64,000 bases of DNA from Providencia hangzhouensis (GTDB lineage: Bacteria; Pseudomonadota; Gammaproteobacteria; Enterobacterales; Enterobacteriaceae), in the NCBI RefSeq assembly GCF_029193595.2, contig NZ_CP135052.1:2046001-2110000 (forward strand), in the 5' to 3' direction. The notes beneath the pieces were generated by a model, which saw nothing but the letters and a program-made list of their open reading frames with translations, was not told where the DNA came from and did not search any database. The stretch's first letter is position 1. Each line of letters starts with the position of its first letter. A program made the translations under genes and the position numbers. This document shows, piece after piece, positions 49,165 through 59,198 of this stretch.

Positions 49165-50625
49165 TTGATAGAATTTATAAACTCATTAACTAATTTTATT
49201 TGGGGTTCTTTACTTATTTATTTATTACTGGGTGCCGGCCTGTATTTTACTCTTCGGTCAGGGTTTATTCAAATTAGGCATTTTGGCCATATGTTTAGTG
49301 TCTTAAAAAATAGTAAACAGTCCGATAGTGCGGGTATCTCATCTTTTCAGGCATTATGTACAAGTTTAGCCGCTAGGGTCGGCACAGGAAATTTAACCGG
49401 AGTTGCAATTGCGCTAACAGCAGGTGGGCCAGGTGCTATTTTTTGGATGTGGGTCGTCGCTGTACTCGGAATGGCTACGTCTTTTATTGAGTGTACTCTC
49501 GCACAGTTATACAAAACCAAAGATGATAAAGGAAACTATCGAGGTGGGCCTTCATATTATATGCAAAAAGGCTTAAACCAACGCTGGATGGGCGTATTAT
49601 TTTCCATTTTCCTGATTATTGCCTTTGGTTTAGTATTTAATGCAGTACAAGCTAATTCTATTGCTCAAGCAACCGCAGTCGCCTTTGATTTCAATCCAAT
49701 TTATGTTGGCATTGGCTTAGTTTTATTAAGCGGAGTTATTATTTTTGGTGGATTGAAATCCATTGCGAAAGTTGCTGAATTAGTTGTTCCAGTTATGGCG
49801 TTAGCTTATTTGCTATTAGCTTTTTGGGTTGTTGGGCACCATATTGAACGATTACCTGAAGTTTTTATGCTGATAATTCGAAATGCATTTGGCCTGCAAG
49901 AGGCTGCGGGTGGGGCTGTCGGTTATGGTGTTGCCCAGGCAATGACACAAGGAATTCAACGGGGGTTATTCTCTAACGAAGCTGGGATGGGGTCTGCACC
50001 AAATGCAGCGGCATCTGCGGCACCTTATCCACCACATCCTGCGTCACAAGGGTATGTACAGATGCTCGGTGTATTTATGGACACCATCGTTATTTGCAGT
50101 GCGACCGCCATTATTATTTTATCATCTGGCGTTCTAGAAAGTGGAATGGATAACATTAATGGGATTGAATTGACACAGCTTGCTCTTTCTTCTGCTGTCG
50201 GTAGCTGGGGAAGTACGTTCATTGCAATTGCTATCTTCTTTTTTGCATTTACATCAATCATTGCTAATTATGCTTATGCCGAAAGTAATATGATTTTTCT
50301 CGAGAATAATCATACAGCTGGGTTATTTATTTTTCGTTTAGCTGCGTTGGGTATGGTGATGTTTGGTGCGCTCGCTGAAATGCCATTTATTTGGAAACTC
50401 GCAGACTTATCGATGGGCTTAATGGCTATAACTAATCTAATTGCGATCCTTTTATTATCGGGTATCGCTTTCAAACTTGCTAAAGATTATAACCAGCAGT
50501 TAGTTGCCGGCAAAATACCGACTTTTGATATCAATCAACACCCTGAATTAAAGAAACAGTTTGAGGAAGGGATATGGGAAAAAGAAGAAGTTGATAAGTG
50601 GGTTGAGAAAGAAACATCTCGCTAA
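49165..50625 (+). CDS. alanine/glycine:cation symporter (AGCS family)
   Basis: The 486-residue protein starts at a TTG with AAAGGAG seven bases upstream. It has about eleven membrane segments and the AGCS signatures RVGTGNLTGVAIALTAGGPG and GVAQAMTQGIQRGLFSNEAGMGSA. It imports alanine or glycine with sodium. It ends at a strong terminator. Specificity is inferred from the family. Confidence 0.93.
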   Translation: MIEFINSLTNFIWGSLLIYLLLGAGLYFTLRSGFIQIRHFGHMFSVLKNSKQSDSAGISSFQALCTSLAARVGTGNLTGVAIALTAGGPGAIFWMWVVAVLGMATSFIECTLAQLYKTKDDKGNYRGGPSYYMQKGLNQRWMGVLFSIFLIIAFGLVFNAVQANSIAQATAVAFDFNPIYVGIGLVLLSGVIIFGGLKSIAKVAELVVPVMALAYLLLAFWVVGHHIERLPEVFMLIIRNAFGLQEAAGGAVGYGVAQAMTQGIQRGLFSNEAGMGSAPNAAASAAPYPPHPASQGYVQMLGVFMDTIVICSATAIIILSSGVLESGMDNINGIELTQLALSSAVGSWGSTFIAIAIFFFAFTSIIANYAYAESNMIFLENNHTAGLFIFRLAALGMVMFGALAEMPFIWKLADLSMGLMAITNLIAILLLSGIAFKLAKDYNQQLVAGKIPTFDINQHPELKKQFEEGIWEKEEVDKWVEKETSR

Positions 50626-50644
50626 TACAAAACATTTTAAGCAT

Positions 50645-50678
50645 AAAATTCTTAGGTGATAGCCTGAGAATTTTTTTT
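50645..50678 (+). terminator. terminator of the AGCS symporter gene
   Basis: AAAATTCTTAGG pairs with CCTGAGAATTTT (one mismatch), followed by a run of eight Ts. Confidence 0.8.
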
Positions 50679-50813
50679 ATGAAATATTATCAATGCGTAA
50701 TAAGAATAAGCGCTTGCATTATAATTATTTGAGCTATAAGGTTTTTTAAGGTGATAAAATAAATGTATTATTACAATAAATACCAATTTCGAAACTAAAT
50801 AGCTGAGAAAATT

Positions 50814-51713
50814 ATGAAATTGAATCAGTATGCCGCAACGCTGTATGGGGTTATATCAATCTTGTTGTGGAGCACAATGGTAGGGCTGATCCGTAGTGTA
50901 AGTGAAAACTTTGGGCCTGTGGGTGGTGCTGCATTAGTGTATACAGTCGGTTCGCTTGTATTGGTACTCGTTATGGGGATACCAAAAATAACGAAATATC
51001 CTAAACGCTATTTGCTTTGGGGAACGGTGTTATTTGTTAGCTATGAAATCTGTTTTGTTTTGGCGTTAGGATTAGCTAATAACCGGCAACAAGCTATTGA
51101 ACTTGGTATGGTGAATTATTTGTGGCCAAGTTTTACTATCGCACTTGCTGTGTTTTTTAACCGCCAGCGTTTCACTTTATTATTAGGATTAGGGTTGGTT
51201 TTAGCTTTTATGGGGTTGATCTGGGTAATTTCAGGCAATCAGCCATTGTCGGTGCAAACTATTTTGGCAAATATACAAAGTAACCCACTTTGTTATTTTT
51301 TAGCTTTTATTGGAGCCATTGTTTGGTCATTTTATAGTAATGTTACCAAGCGTATTTCTGGTGGTCACAATGGCATGGTATTATTTTTCATCATGACTTC
51401 TATTGGGTTATGGATTTTGTATTTTTTTAGTACGCCAACAGCGTTTATTATCAATAGCGAAAGCCTGTTGTTATTACTCGTTGCCTCTATTGCGACTGGT
51501 GGGGCGAATGCATTATGGACATTTGCGGTTATCAAGGGCAATGTGGCTTTTCTAGGGACGCTTTCTTATTTCACTCCAGTTATATCGACAGCATTCGCGT
51601 CTATGTTGTTAAGTACCGCATTAACGTTAAGTTTTTGGCAGGGTGTGTTAATGGTGACAATGGGGTCGGTGATTTGCTTTTTAGCGACTAGGCAAAAACC
51701 AATACACGGTTAA
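50814..51713 (+). CDS. yddG: aromatic amino-acid exporter YddG
   Basis: The 299-residue DMT-superfamily protein has ten membrane segments. It resembles YddG along its length (ALGLANNRQQAIELGMVNYLWPSFTI, an exporter signature region, and SYFTPVISTAFASM). YddG exports aromatic amino acids and dipeptides in E. coli. Single-gene unit. Confidence 0.85.
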   Translation: MKLNQYAATLYGVISILLWSTMVGLIRSVSENFGPVGGAALVYTVGSLVLVLVMGIPKITKYPKRYLLWGTVLFVSYEICFVLALGLANNRQQAIELGMVNYLWPSFTIALAVFFNRQRFTLLLGLGLVLAFMGLIWVISGNQPLSVQTILANIQSNPLCYFLAFIGAIVWSFYSNVTKRISGGHNGMVLFFIMTSIGLWILYFFSTPTAFIINSESLLLLLVASIATGGANALWTFAVIKGNVAFLGTLSYFTPVISTAFASMLLSTALTLSFWQGVLMVTMGSVICFLATRQKPIHG

Positions 51714-51780
51714 AAATGGCAGCGCATACTGGTGTAAGCGCTGCAACGGAAAATATACTGAAGTGAAATTTTTTGCGGAC

Positions 51781-52593
51781 TTATACATTAATAAACTTAT
51801 TAATGGCGACGGCAACACCATCTTCATCATTGGTTGTGGTGACAAATTTAACCATTTGGCGAATTGGCTCTAAAGCATTGCCCATTGCGACAGAAACACT
51901 GGCGTATTGCAGCATTTGAATATCATTGTTTTGGTCTCCAATACTCATGACTTTGTCCGGTGTAATGCCTAGTTTTTCACAGATACATTCTAACGCTGCG
52001 CCTTTACTTGAGGTTTTATTTGATACCTCAAGGAAATATGGGCTTGTTCGAGTTAAAGAGTAATTATCAAAGACATTCTCTGGAATATAGCTGATACCCA
52101 TATCTAATTTTTCTGGATGGTCAATTATCATAAACTTAGTAAATTCCAGAGAAGAGTCCATTTCATTAACGGGGCAATAGATAAGCGGAGTGTGGGTTAG
52201 ATAAGCATCTGCCACCGTATAGTGGCTAATATGGCGGTTTGCCGTGAACATGCTGTTATCCGCAAGAGCATGCATGTGGACCCCGACATTTCTAGCCAGT
52301 TCCTCAAAATATTGGAAGTCAGCGAAATCTAACAAATTTTCTGCCAGATGACTGCCATCATTGGCTTGGTGAATGACACTACCATTATTACTAATACAGT
52401 AGTTATCCGCTGTATTTAAATCTAATTCCCGCAGGTAGGGGGATATACCCGAAAATGGCCTACCGGAGGCTAAAATAATATGGACACCTTTTTGCTTGGC
52501 TTGTGTGATGGCCTCTTTTACTACGGGAGATATTTGGTGTTGGGAGTTAAGTAATGTGCCATCTAAATCAATGGCGACCAGTTTGATTGACAT
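51781..52593 (-). CDS. HAD-superfamily (Cof-type) phosphatase, YidA-like
   Basis: I start at the ATG at 52593, preceded by AGGAGG, giving MSIKLVAIDLDGTLLNSQH and 270 residues, the length of E. coli YidA. The HAD motifs are DxDGTL (motif I), the serine of motif II replaced in ASGRPFSG and motif IV GDQNNDIQML; the C2 cap lies between. YidA dephosphorylates sugar phosphates. The similarity to YidA is moderate, so it may be a paralogue. Confidence 0.88.
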   Translation of the reverse strand: MSIKLVAIDLDGTLLNSQHQISPVVKEAITQAKQKGVHIILASGRPFSGISPYLRELDLNTADNYCISNNGSVIHQANDGSHLAENLLDFADFQYFEELARNVGVHMHALADNSMFTANRHISHYTVADAYLTHTPLIYCPVNEMDSSLEFTKFMIIDHPEKLDMGISYIPENVFDNYSLTRTSPYFLEVSNKTSSKGAALECICEKLGITPDKVMSIGDQNNDIQMLQYASVSVAMGNALEPIRQMVKFVTTTNDEDGVAVAINKFINV

Positions 52594-52819
52594 CCAATGC
52601 CTCCTAAAATTCGTGCTTTCTGCCAATACCTTACTCCAATTATTCGGAATGTAAATTATACAAATAGTTATAATTTTTACGCGTACTAGAATAATGAGTA
52701 TTTGATGTGAAATTGAACAGAATATAACGCAGGAACTCTGTTCAATAGTCAAAGGTTGAAATGACAATGTTTTATAGCATTAGTGTGTGAATCAATAGAT
52801 TAATGCGGCTAAAATATTC

Positions 52820-53203
52820 TCACTCATAATTATGAATCAAATGAAGCGGTTGCTTAACATCTAATTGGATTTGGTCATTCTGTCTAAAATCAAATGGCGT
52901 AATGCCATATTCCTTACGAAACATATAGGTAAAGTGGGACTGTGACCCAAAACCAAAATCCAGTGCGATATCGAAAATAGACTGGTTGCTGTTGCGCAGT
53001 AAGTTAACCGCACCAGCAAGACGGCGTTGGCGGATGTATTTACCCAGTGAAATCCCTGTGACTTCTTTAAAAATTTTTTGCATATGCCAAAGTGAATAGC
53101 CTGAATAAGCCGCGAGCTCTTCTAAGTGGATCACGCGCCCTAAGTGTTCTTCTATCCATTTACTCAAAGCATAAACAAGTGCTAAGTGGTTATCTTGTGG
53201 CAT
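52820..53203 (-). CDS. AraC-family regulator of the MarA/SoxS/Rob group
   Basis: The 127-residue protein is a two-helix-turn-helix AraC domain without a ligand domain: WIEEHLGRVIHLEELAAYSGYSLWHMQKIFKEVTG and the second motif SIFDIALDFGFGSQSHFTYMFRKEYGITPFDFR. Size and sequence put it with MarA, SoxS, Rob and the Providencia AarP activator, which control efflux, porins and drug resistance. Which of these it corresponds to cannot be settled from sequence. The C-terminal tail (QPLHLIHNYE) resembles the link after the DNA-binding part of Rob. Confidence 0.85.
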   Translation of the reverse strand: MPQDNHLALVYALSKWIEEHLGRVIHLEELAAYSGYSLWHMQKIFKEVTGISLGKYIRQRRLAGAVNLLRNSNQSIFDIALDFGFGSQSHFTYMFRKEYGITPFDFRQNDQIQLDVKQPLHLIHNYE

Positions 53204-53521
53204 CTCAAATGTTTTCTAGTTTTACGGTAGCAGAAGTATACACAACTTCATTTCATCATGACAAAGGCTGCTTGTGCGGTATTTCCTATTTTTAGGATAA
53301 AAAAAGCACAATCAGAATAAGTTAATGGCCAATAGCACCTAAAATGAGCGAAATTTTTGTAAAAAGAGGTCAATTGCATATTTTCCTCAAATTTAAGGCT
53401 CGAAATTAGAGTACCATTTATTTTATAAACGCATTACGTGCAATGCCATAAGTGATATCAATCATAAAATGGCAGTACCTTAGTATTGTAATCATTTGAA
53501 AAATAAAATCATCATAGAAAT
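53204..53521. other. gene-free stretch upstream of the AraC-type gene
   Basis: About 320 bases of AT-rich DNA with no gene or clear operator. A mar-box for the neighbouring regulator is possible but not visible with confidence. Confidence 0.4.
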
Positions 53522-53683
53522 ATGAAGGAATTATCGGTGTTTGGTCGTAAATTAATTATTGTTATAAGTGCAATCTTGGCCTGTATTTTTCTCTATCTTT
53601 TAGCGATGGATAGCCTGTGCGACCAAGGTGGAGAGGACTTTATTTTTGGTATTTGTCGTGTAACTGACTTGTTACCATTTTGA
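53522..53683 (+). CDS. small single-pass membrane protein
   Basis: This 53-residue frame has a membrane segment at about residues 11-28 (LIIVISAILACIFLYLLA) and then a compact tail, MDSLCDQGGEDFIFGICRVTDLLPF, with two cysteines that could form a periplasmic disulfide. The orderly hydrophobicity argues that it is real, although its ribosome binding site is poor. Similar tiny proteins with a CDQGG...GIC tail seem familiar from enterobacteria, but I cannot name one. Confidence 0.6.
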   Translation: MKELSVFGRKLIIVISAILACIFLYLLAMDSLCDQGGEDFIFGICRVTDLLPF

Positions 53684-53913
53684 ATTTGCTTTTTAATGCA
53701 CAATCCATGATATTGAGTTGGGGTAACTATCCTGTGGTATCATTTTGTTATGTGATGAAAAAAAATAACTAATAGCACCAGCTTCTGGTTCGTAGAATAG
53801 GGTAAAAACAACGCCAGAAGAATGTAGTGTTAATAAGAAAATTCAAATAAACTTGTGTCATTATCATTAGTTTGGGCGATAAAAAGCAAGTAAGAGGACG
53901 AAAGGGTAAAGTT

Positions 53914-55290
53914 ATGGCGCAACAGCAACAGACGCTAAAGCGGGGATTAAAAAATAGGCATATCCAATTGATTGCTTTGGGAGGCGCTGTTGGTACAGGG
54001 TTATTCCTCGGAATAGCAACAACCATACAAATGGCAGGGCCATCAGTTTTACTGGGCTATGCATTGTGTGGGTTTATTGCTTTTCTTATCATGCGCCAGT
54101 TGGGAGAAATGATTGTTCAGGAACCTGTCGCGGGTTCATTTAGCCACTTTGCATTTAAGTATTGGGGTGGTTTTGCGGGCTTCCTCTCCGGGTGGAATTA
54201 CTGGGTTATGTTTATCCTTGTTGGGATGACAGAACTGACGGCCGCAGGTAAATATATGCAACACTGGTGGCCTGAACTCCCGATATGGGTTTCTGCCGCG
54301 GTGTTTTTTATTGCGGTAAATGCCGTTAACTTGGTTAATGTTCGCTCTTATGGGGAAACTGAATTCTGGTTTGCATTGATTAAAGTTATTGCTGTCGTAG
54401 CTATGATTATTTTTGGTTGCTACTTACTACTTAGCGGTCATGGTGGCTCACAAGCGAAAGTGAGTAACTTATGGGAGTATGGCGGTTTCTTTGCTAATGG
54501 TTTTAATGGGCTAATAATGGCTTTGGCTATTATTATGTTTTCATTTGGGGGCTTAGAGCTAGTCGGTATTACGGCCGCAGAGGCAGAAGACCCAGATAAA
54601 AGCATTCCAAAAGCGATAAACCAAGTTGTGTACCGTATCTTGATTTTTTATATTGGTTCGTTAGCTGTATTGTTAGCGTTGTACCCTTGGGTTGACCTTG
54701 ATGGCAAAACAAGCCCATTTGTATTAATTTTCCACGAATTAGGGGATTTACTGGTTGCTAATTCGTTGAACGTTGTCATTTTGATCGCTGCGTTGTCTGT
54801 TTATAACAGCGGGGCTTATGCGACAAGCCGTATGTTGTATGGTTTGGCACAACAAAGTAATGCACCTAAATTTCTTGCAAGAGTGAATAAAGGTGGCGTT
54901 CCAGTCATGGCATTATTAGTTTCAGGTATTGCGACTTCTGGCGGGATTTTAATTAACTTTGTGATGGAAGGTAAAGCTTTCGAATTATTAATGTCATTGG
55001 TTGTGACGACGTTAGTTCTGAACTGGATTATGATTTGTGTTTCAAATTTGAAGTTCAGAGCGGCAATGAACAAACAAGGTGTTGAAACGAAATTTAAAAG
55101 CATTTGGTATCCATTTGGGAACTATCTATGCTTAGCATTTTTGCTGTTAATTTTAGGGATTATCCTGACAATGGACGGCTTGCGCATCTCGGTATTAATT
55201 ATGCCATTATGGATAGCGGTTCTATGGGTTGGGTACCAGTTCTCAGGGGCTAAAAAGCAAGATTTAGCTAAAAGCCAACAGCTGAGCTAA
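53914..55290 (+). CDS. aromatic amino-acid permease (AroP/PheP type)
   Basis: I start at the ATG at 53914, which follows AAAGGG, giving MAQQQQTLKRGLKNRHIQL and 458 residues. The twelve-segment APC transporter has the hallmarks GGAVGTGLFLG, FLIMRQLGEM, SGWNYWVMF and ITAAEAEDPDKSIPKA. Features of both AroP (early LKRGLKNRHIQLIALGGA) and PheP (SGWNYWVMFILVGMTEL, YPFGNYLCLAFL) appear, so I leave the symbol open. It takes up aromatic amino acids with protons. The terminator is shared with pagP. Confidence 0.9.
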   Translation: MAQQQQTLKRGLKNRHIQLIALGGAVGTGLFLGIATTIQMAGPSVLLGYALCGFIAFLIMRQLGEMIVQEPVAGSFSHFAFKYWGGFAGFLSGWNYWVMFILVGMTELTAAGKYMQHWWPELPIWVSAAVFFIAVNAVNLVNVRSYGETEFWFALIKVIAVVAMIIFGCYLLLSGHGGSQAKVSNLWEYGGFFANGFNGLIMALAIIMFSFGGLELVGITAAEAEDPDKSIPKAINQVVYRILIFYIGSLAVLLALYPWVDLDGKTSPFVLIFHELGDLLVANSLNVVILIAALSVYNSGAYATSRMLYGLAQQSNAPKFLARVNKGGVPVMALLVSGIATSGGILINFVMEGKAFELLMSLVVTTLVLNWIMICVSNLKFRAAMNKQGVETKFKSIWYPFGNYLCLAFLLLILGIILTMDGLRISVLIMPLWIAVLWVGYQFSGAKKQDLAKSQQLS

Positions 55291-55309
55291 ATTTGATTTT
55301 CTGATAATA

Positions 55310-55342
55310 AAAAGGTCGGTGGGAATATCCCACCGGCCTTTT
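55310..55342. terminator. bidirectional terminator between the permease gene and pagP
   Basis: A 15-bp GC-rich stem (AAAAGGTCGGTGGGA with TCCCACCGGCCTTTT, one mismatch) between convergent genes. Confidence 0.85.
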
Positions 55343-55365
55343 TATACAGTAATGAAGTACTTAAA

Positions 55366-55941
55366 TTACCATTGCCAACGTAACCAAGCGAATAATACGT
55401 TACCGTTATTATAAGTTCCCGGAATATAAGTGGCTTGTAGCGAAAGTTTGTCATATTCCACTGATACCAGAGGAAGCGGTGCTGGGATCGGAATATAGTA
55501 CATATCCTTGCGGGCAGTAACACTTAGAGTGAAGCCAGCTCCCATGCGAAAACCATCAATGTCCCCGGGGATCCACATTTTTTGGAATGCATAACCACCA
55601 ATTGGTTCCCAATCATTATGTGAATCTTTAAATGCCATTGCATAGATAGCATGCCAGTCATTGTCTTCATCATAACGATATTTACCAAAGCCCAGACCCC
55701 AAGGGCGCTCGTTATATTCATCTGTTTTTTTCTTGTCGTACATTGCACGGTTGTGCCAAGTCACAGCGGGAACGTATAGCTCATATTTGTCTGAGTCCCA
55801 TGTGGTACTGACATTACTTTTAAATGTATCCCATAAATTTTCCGATTGCTCTTGTGCAACGGCAGGCGATGATATGCAGATTGAGGCGCTCATGAGTAGC
55901 GATGCACCTACGGCCAACTGTATGTTTTTATAAACTCTCAT
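55366..55941 (-). CDS. pagP: lipid A palmitoyltransferase PagP
   Basis: PagP is an outer-membrane beta-barrel enzyme that moves a palmitate from phospholipids to lipid A. The 191-residue precursor has a signal peptide ending near VAQEQ, and the mature part has the amphipathic N-terminal helix (SENLWDTFKSNVSTTWDS), the active-site histidine in AVTWHNRAMYD and the D-S pair in AFKDSHNDWEP. In Salmonella and E. coli pagP is PhoP-activated; I found no convincing PhoP box here. Confidence 0.95.
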   Translation of the reverse strand: MRVYKNIQLAVGASLLMSASICISSPAVAQEQSENLWDTFKSNVSTTWDSDKYELYVPAVTWHNRAMYDKKKTDEYNERPWGLGFGKYRYDEDNDWHAIYAMAFKDSHNDWEPIGGYAFQKMWIPGDIDGFRMGAGFTLSVTARKDMYYIPIPAPLPLVSVEYDKLSLQATYIPGTYNNGNVLFAWLRWQW

Positions 55942-56612
55942 TGTAAATCCAGTTCTGTATCGCAGATATAAAAATGATGATTAGCTCGCTAATGATTATC
56001 AGATTAGCATTATTATTATAATTTTGAGCGAAATTATTTTAATTAAGATGTACAGAATATAACAGTATTTATTACATAGTTAAGGATAATAATTGGCTGG
56101 TCATGGTAGAACCGTTTAATTTTGCCTGTTTTTAAGTAGGATAACCGATAGATAAATTGGATGTTAACTTATCAGATTGGTTATTGAATAGGCTAATCCT
56201 CCTAAAAATAACCAATAATAATAGATAAGGTATTTCATTTTCTTATTAATAAGGCCGTTATTTGATAAGAAAAAATGAAAGAGAATTTTTTAATCAAGAA
56301 TAAGAGAAAACATTGTGTCACTCATTATTGTTGTATTTAACGTTTTGTAATAAAAAGATATTTTTAACAATTTAGGTGATTACGACTAGTAATGTTGATA
56401 GAGCAGACATTTATGAAAAATAGCGTGCAAACAAATCTAAAAAGTATGATGCACGTCAAATAATGACTTGTCTCAATGGGATGAAATGAGTGTTATAGGC
56501 GGCAGGTATAAGCTGCTGCATGTCAACACGGGTAGGAGCGAGTACTTAAAGGTTTATAGCATATACATTGCTGTGCGTAACCTTGGCTTCTAACTAACAA
56601 AGGAACATCACC
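55942..56612. other. gene-free region between pagP and yjjI
   Basis: About 670 bases form the divergent control region of pagP and yjjI. I saw no gene. I looked for PhoP boxes and for an FNR site (yjjI homologues being anaerobic enzymes) without a convincing hit. AAAGGAACATCACC precedes yjjI. Confidence 0.4.
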
Positions 56613-58169
56613 ATGATGAAACGCCAAGAACCACTGACTGAATATCAAGCAAAATGCTTGGCTATCGCTACAGACAAAATATTATCACCAAAACAAAAAG
56701 CCAATTTTTTAGCGATAGAGGCCGATAGTAATATTCCTTACCTTGCGATGAGCCAACCCCTAGCGGATGCGTTAAATGAACGTGTTATTTGTGATATGTA
56801 TGAAGGAAATGCACCGTATAAGCCACGTTATGTATTGCCCGATTATGTAAAATACCTCAAGCAAGGTTCAAAATACTTAGAGTTAGCCCCTGCTGAGGAC
56901 TTTGATGACGCCCTTAATCATCTGATGATTTTGTACCACCACGTCCCTTCGGTAACCAATTTCCCTGTGTTTTTAGGGTATTTAGATAAAGTCCTCATGC
57001 CATACGTGGGTGAGTTGACAGAAGAACAACTGTATCCAAAACTAAAAAGATTCTGGGTGCAGTTAGACCGAACTCTACCTGATGCTTTTATGCATGCCAA
57101 TATTGGGCCAGATGACAACGTTATTTGCCGTTTGATTTTACGGATTGATGCAGAACTGAAACAAGTCGCACCTAACCTGACATTTGTCTATCACCCACAA
57201 CGCACACCAGAGTCGCTTTTCTTACAAGCGATTGAGAATATTTGTGAATGTAGTAAGCCACATATTGCAAATGATATTGTTCATAGTGCGGCATTCGATA
57301 AACAAGGTTACGGTATTGTCAGTTGTTATAATGCATTACCTGTTGCGGGTGGCGGAAGCACTTTAGTTCGTATTAATTTGCGCGAAGTTGCGTTACGCAG
57401 TCAAAATTCAGCTGATTTTTTAAATGTGCAATTGAAAAAGTATTGTGAGTTACAAATGGAACTCATTGAAACACGTAGCGCATTTTTATATGAGGAATCT
57501 AATTTCTTCCAAACCAGTTTTCTTGTTCAAGAGGGGTTAATTGAGCCAGAACGCTTTGCACCGATGTTTGGTATTTATGGTTTAGCAGAGGCCGTGAATA
57601 TCTTGATGGAAAAAGATGGCGTGAAAGGCCAGTACCAAGCGAATTCACCAGCTTTACCATTGTCTTATCAAATTAGTGAACAATTGGCAGACTTTGTTGA
57701 AACAATACCGGTTAAATATGGCTATAAAAACCGAGCTATGCTTCATGCGCAATCTGGGATTAGCTCAGACATAGGAACGACGCCGGGGGCTCGTATTCCA
57801 TATGGTGAGGAGCCTGATCCTGTGTCGCATATTCAAGCCGTTGCACCTCATCACAAACACTATTTATCTGGGATCAGTGACATTTTAACCATCGATGAAA
57901 CGATTAAACAAAACCCGCAAGCATTAATGCAATTGTGCAAAGGGGCGTTTAGTTGTGGGATGCGCGAATTTACCGCAAACGTGGCAAGTAATGATTTAGT
58001 CCGTGTCACTGGCTATATGGTGCGTTTGTCAGATATCGAAAAATACAAAGAACAAGGTTCTAGAAGCAATACTACCTGGTTAGGTGAAGAAGCGACTAAG
58101 AACTGTAAAATTACAGCCCGTCAGCAGCGAGTCATCAGCAATGAGCAATCGATGCGCTACGCTGAATAA
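56613..58169 (+). CDS. yjjI: YjjI family glycyl-radical enzyme
   Basis: The 518-residue protein matches the YjjI family in length and order. The glycyl-radical motif near the C-terminus reads RVTGYMVRL, with the radical glycine at about residue 467. A cysteine in GIVSCYNALPVAGGG fits the thiyl site. The reaction of YjjI is not established. It is activated by the radical SAM enzyme YjjW encoded immediately downstream; being oxygen-sensitive it should work only anaerobically. The E. coli pair sits next to deoC; here no deo genes are near. Confidence 0.9.
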   Translation: MMKRQEPLTEYQAKCLAIATDKILSPKQKANFLAIEADSNIPYLAMSQPLADALNERVICDMYEGNAPYKPRYVLPDYVKYLKQGSKYLELAPAEDFDDALNHLMILYHHVPSVTNFPVFLGYLDKVLMPYVGELTEEQLYPKLKRFWVQLDRTLPDAFMHANIGPDDNVICRLILRIDAELKQVAPNLTFVYHPQRTPESLFLQAIENICECSKPHIANDIVHSAAFDKQGYGIVSCYNALPVAGGGSTLVRINLREVALRSQNSADFLNVQLKKYCELQMELIETRSAFLYEESNFFQTSFLVQEGLIEPERFAPMFGIYGLAEAVNILMEKDGVKGQYQANSPALPLSYQISEQLADFVETIPVKYGYKNRAMLHAQSGISSDIGTTPGARIPYGEEPDPVSHIQAVAPHHKHYLSGISDILTIDETIKQNPQALMQLCKGAFSCGMREFTANVASNDLVRVTGYMVRLSDIEKYKEQGSRSNTTWLGEEATKNCKITARQQRVISNEQSMRYAE

Positions 58170-59007
58170 GGTTATTCCTTTTTCCTGCGTAGATGGGCCG
58201 GGCAATCGACATGTTATCTTTTTGCAAGGTTGCAATTTACGTTGTTTGAATTGCCATAATCCATATACCATGGCGCTCTGTGACCATTGTGGGGACTGCG
58301 TTTTAACCTGTCTTCACAATGGGTTATCATTTGTTGATGGTAAGGTTATATGGGATAGCGATGCCTGCCAGCTCTGTGACACTTGTTTACAAACGTGCAC
58401 TAAGAATTCAAGCCCAATGACAGTGTCGTTAAGTGTTAATGATGCTATCAATGACTTGAAAAAAAATGTTGTCTTTCTGAATGGTATAACCATTAGTGGC
58501 GGGGAAGCAACAACACAATTACCTTTTATTATTGAATTATTTAAAGCGATTAAAGACACACCTGAACTGAAACATTTAACCTGCTTTATTGACAGTAATG
58601 GCCATCTTGCTTCTGCGGGGTGGAGTAAGGTAATTGAGTATACTGATGGCGTAATGATTGACTTAAAATCATGGAGCGATGAGTGTGCCTTAAGATTAAC
58701 TGGGAAAGATAACCAACGTGTATTTCAATCAATTCAATTTCTGGCACAAGCGGGGAAATTGTATGAATTGCGTTTATTATATATTCCTCAGCAAACAGAT
58801 TATCTAGAACATATTGATAAACTGGCTGATTTCTTAAATCAACTTCCTGCAAATACACGAATAAAAGTTAATGCTTTTCAGCAACATGGCGTAAAAAATG
58901 AAGCGGCTAACTGGCCTGCGGCAACCCAAACGGAAGTAGAGACATTTGTCCAGCTATTAAAACAGCGAGGTGTCGGTAATATTCATTTGCCTAATGTGTA
59001 CTTATAA
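58141..59007 (+). CDS. yjjW: YjjI-activating radical SAM enzyme YjjW
   Basis: The start is the ATG at 58141, inside the yjjI 3' end (29-base overlap), giving 288 residues starting MSNRCATLNKVIPFSCVDGPG. The radical SAM motif is CNLRCLNC and two ferredoxin-type clusters follow (CDHCGDCVLTC, CQLCDTCLQTC). It generates the glycyl radical of YjjI with SAM. Translational coupling fits the need for both proteins together. Confidence 0.92.
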   Translation: MSNRCATLNKVIPFSCVDGPGNRHVIFLQGCNLRCLNCHNPYTMALCDHCGDCVLTCLHNGLSFVDGKVIWDSDACQLCDTCLQTCTKNSSPMTVSLSVNDAINDLKKNVVFLNGITISGGEATTQLPFIIELFKAIKDTPELKHLTCFIDSNGHLASAGWSKVIEYTDGVMIDLKSWSDECALRLTGKDNQRVFQSIQFLAQAGKLYELRLLYIPQQTDYLEHIDKLADFLNQLPANTRIKVNAFQQHGVKNEAANWPAATQTEVETFVQLLKQRGVGNIHLPNVYL

Positions 59008-59198
59008 GTCACGTTAATTTTTCCTGTGTAATATATTTCCCCTTTTTATCTAAGTCATTAAAATTCATTCACTAACCGCTGGTATTTGTTAAATGATATG
59101 AGACAATCAAGGCGGTTTTATTGTTTGATTTAAAATGATTTCAGTAAACCTCGCTTATCAATCTATTCAAATGCTTTAGCCGAAAAGGGGAATCACTC

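Noticed and set aside
56113..56136. GTTTA...TGTTTT as PhoP box upstream of pagP
   Set aside because: The half-site spacing is about 14 bases instead of 11, and the second half is imperfect.
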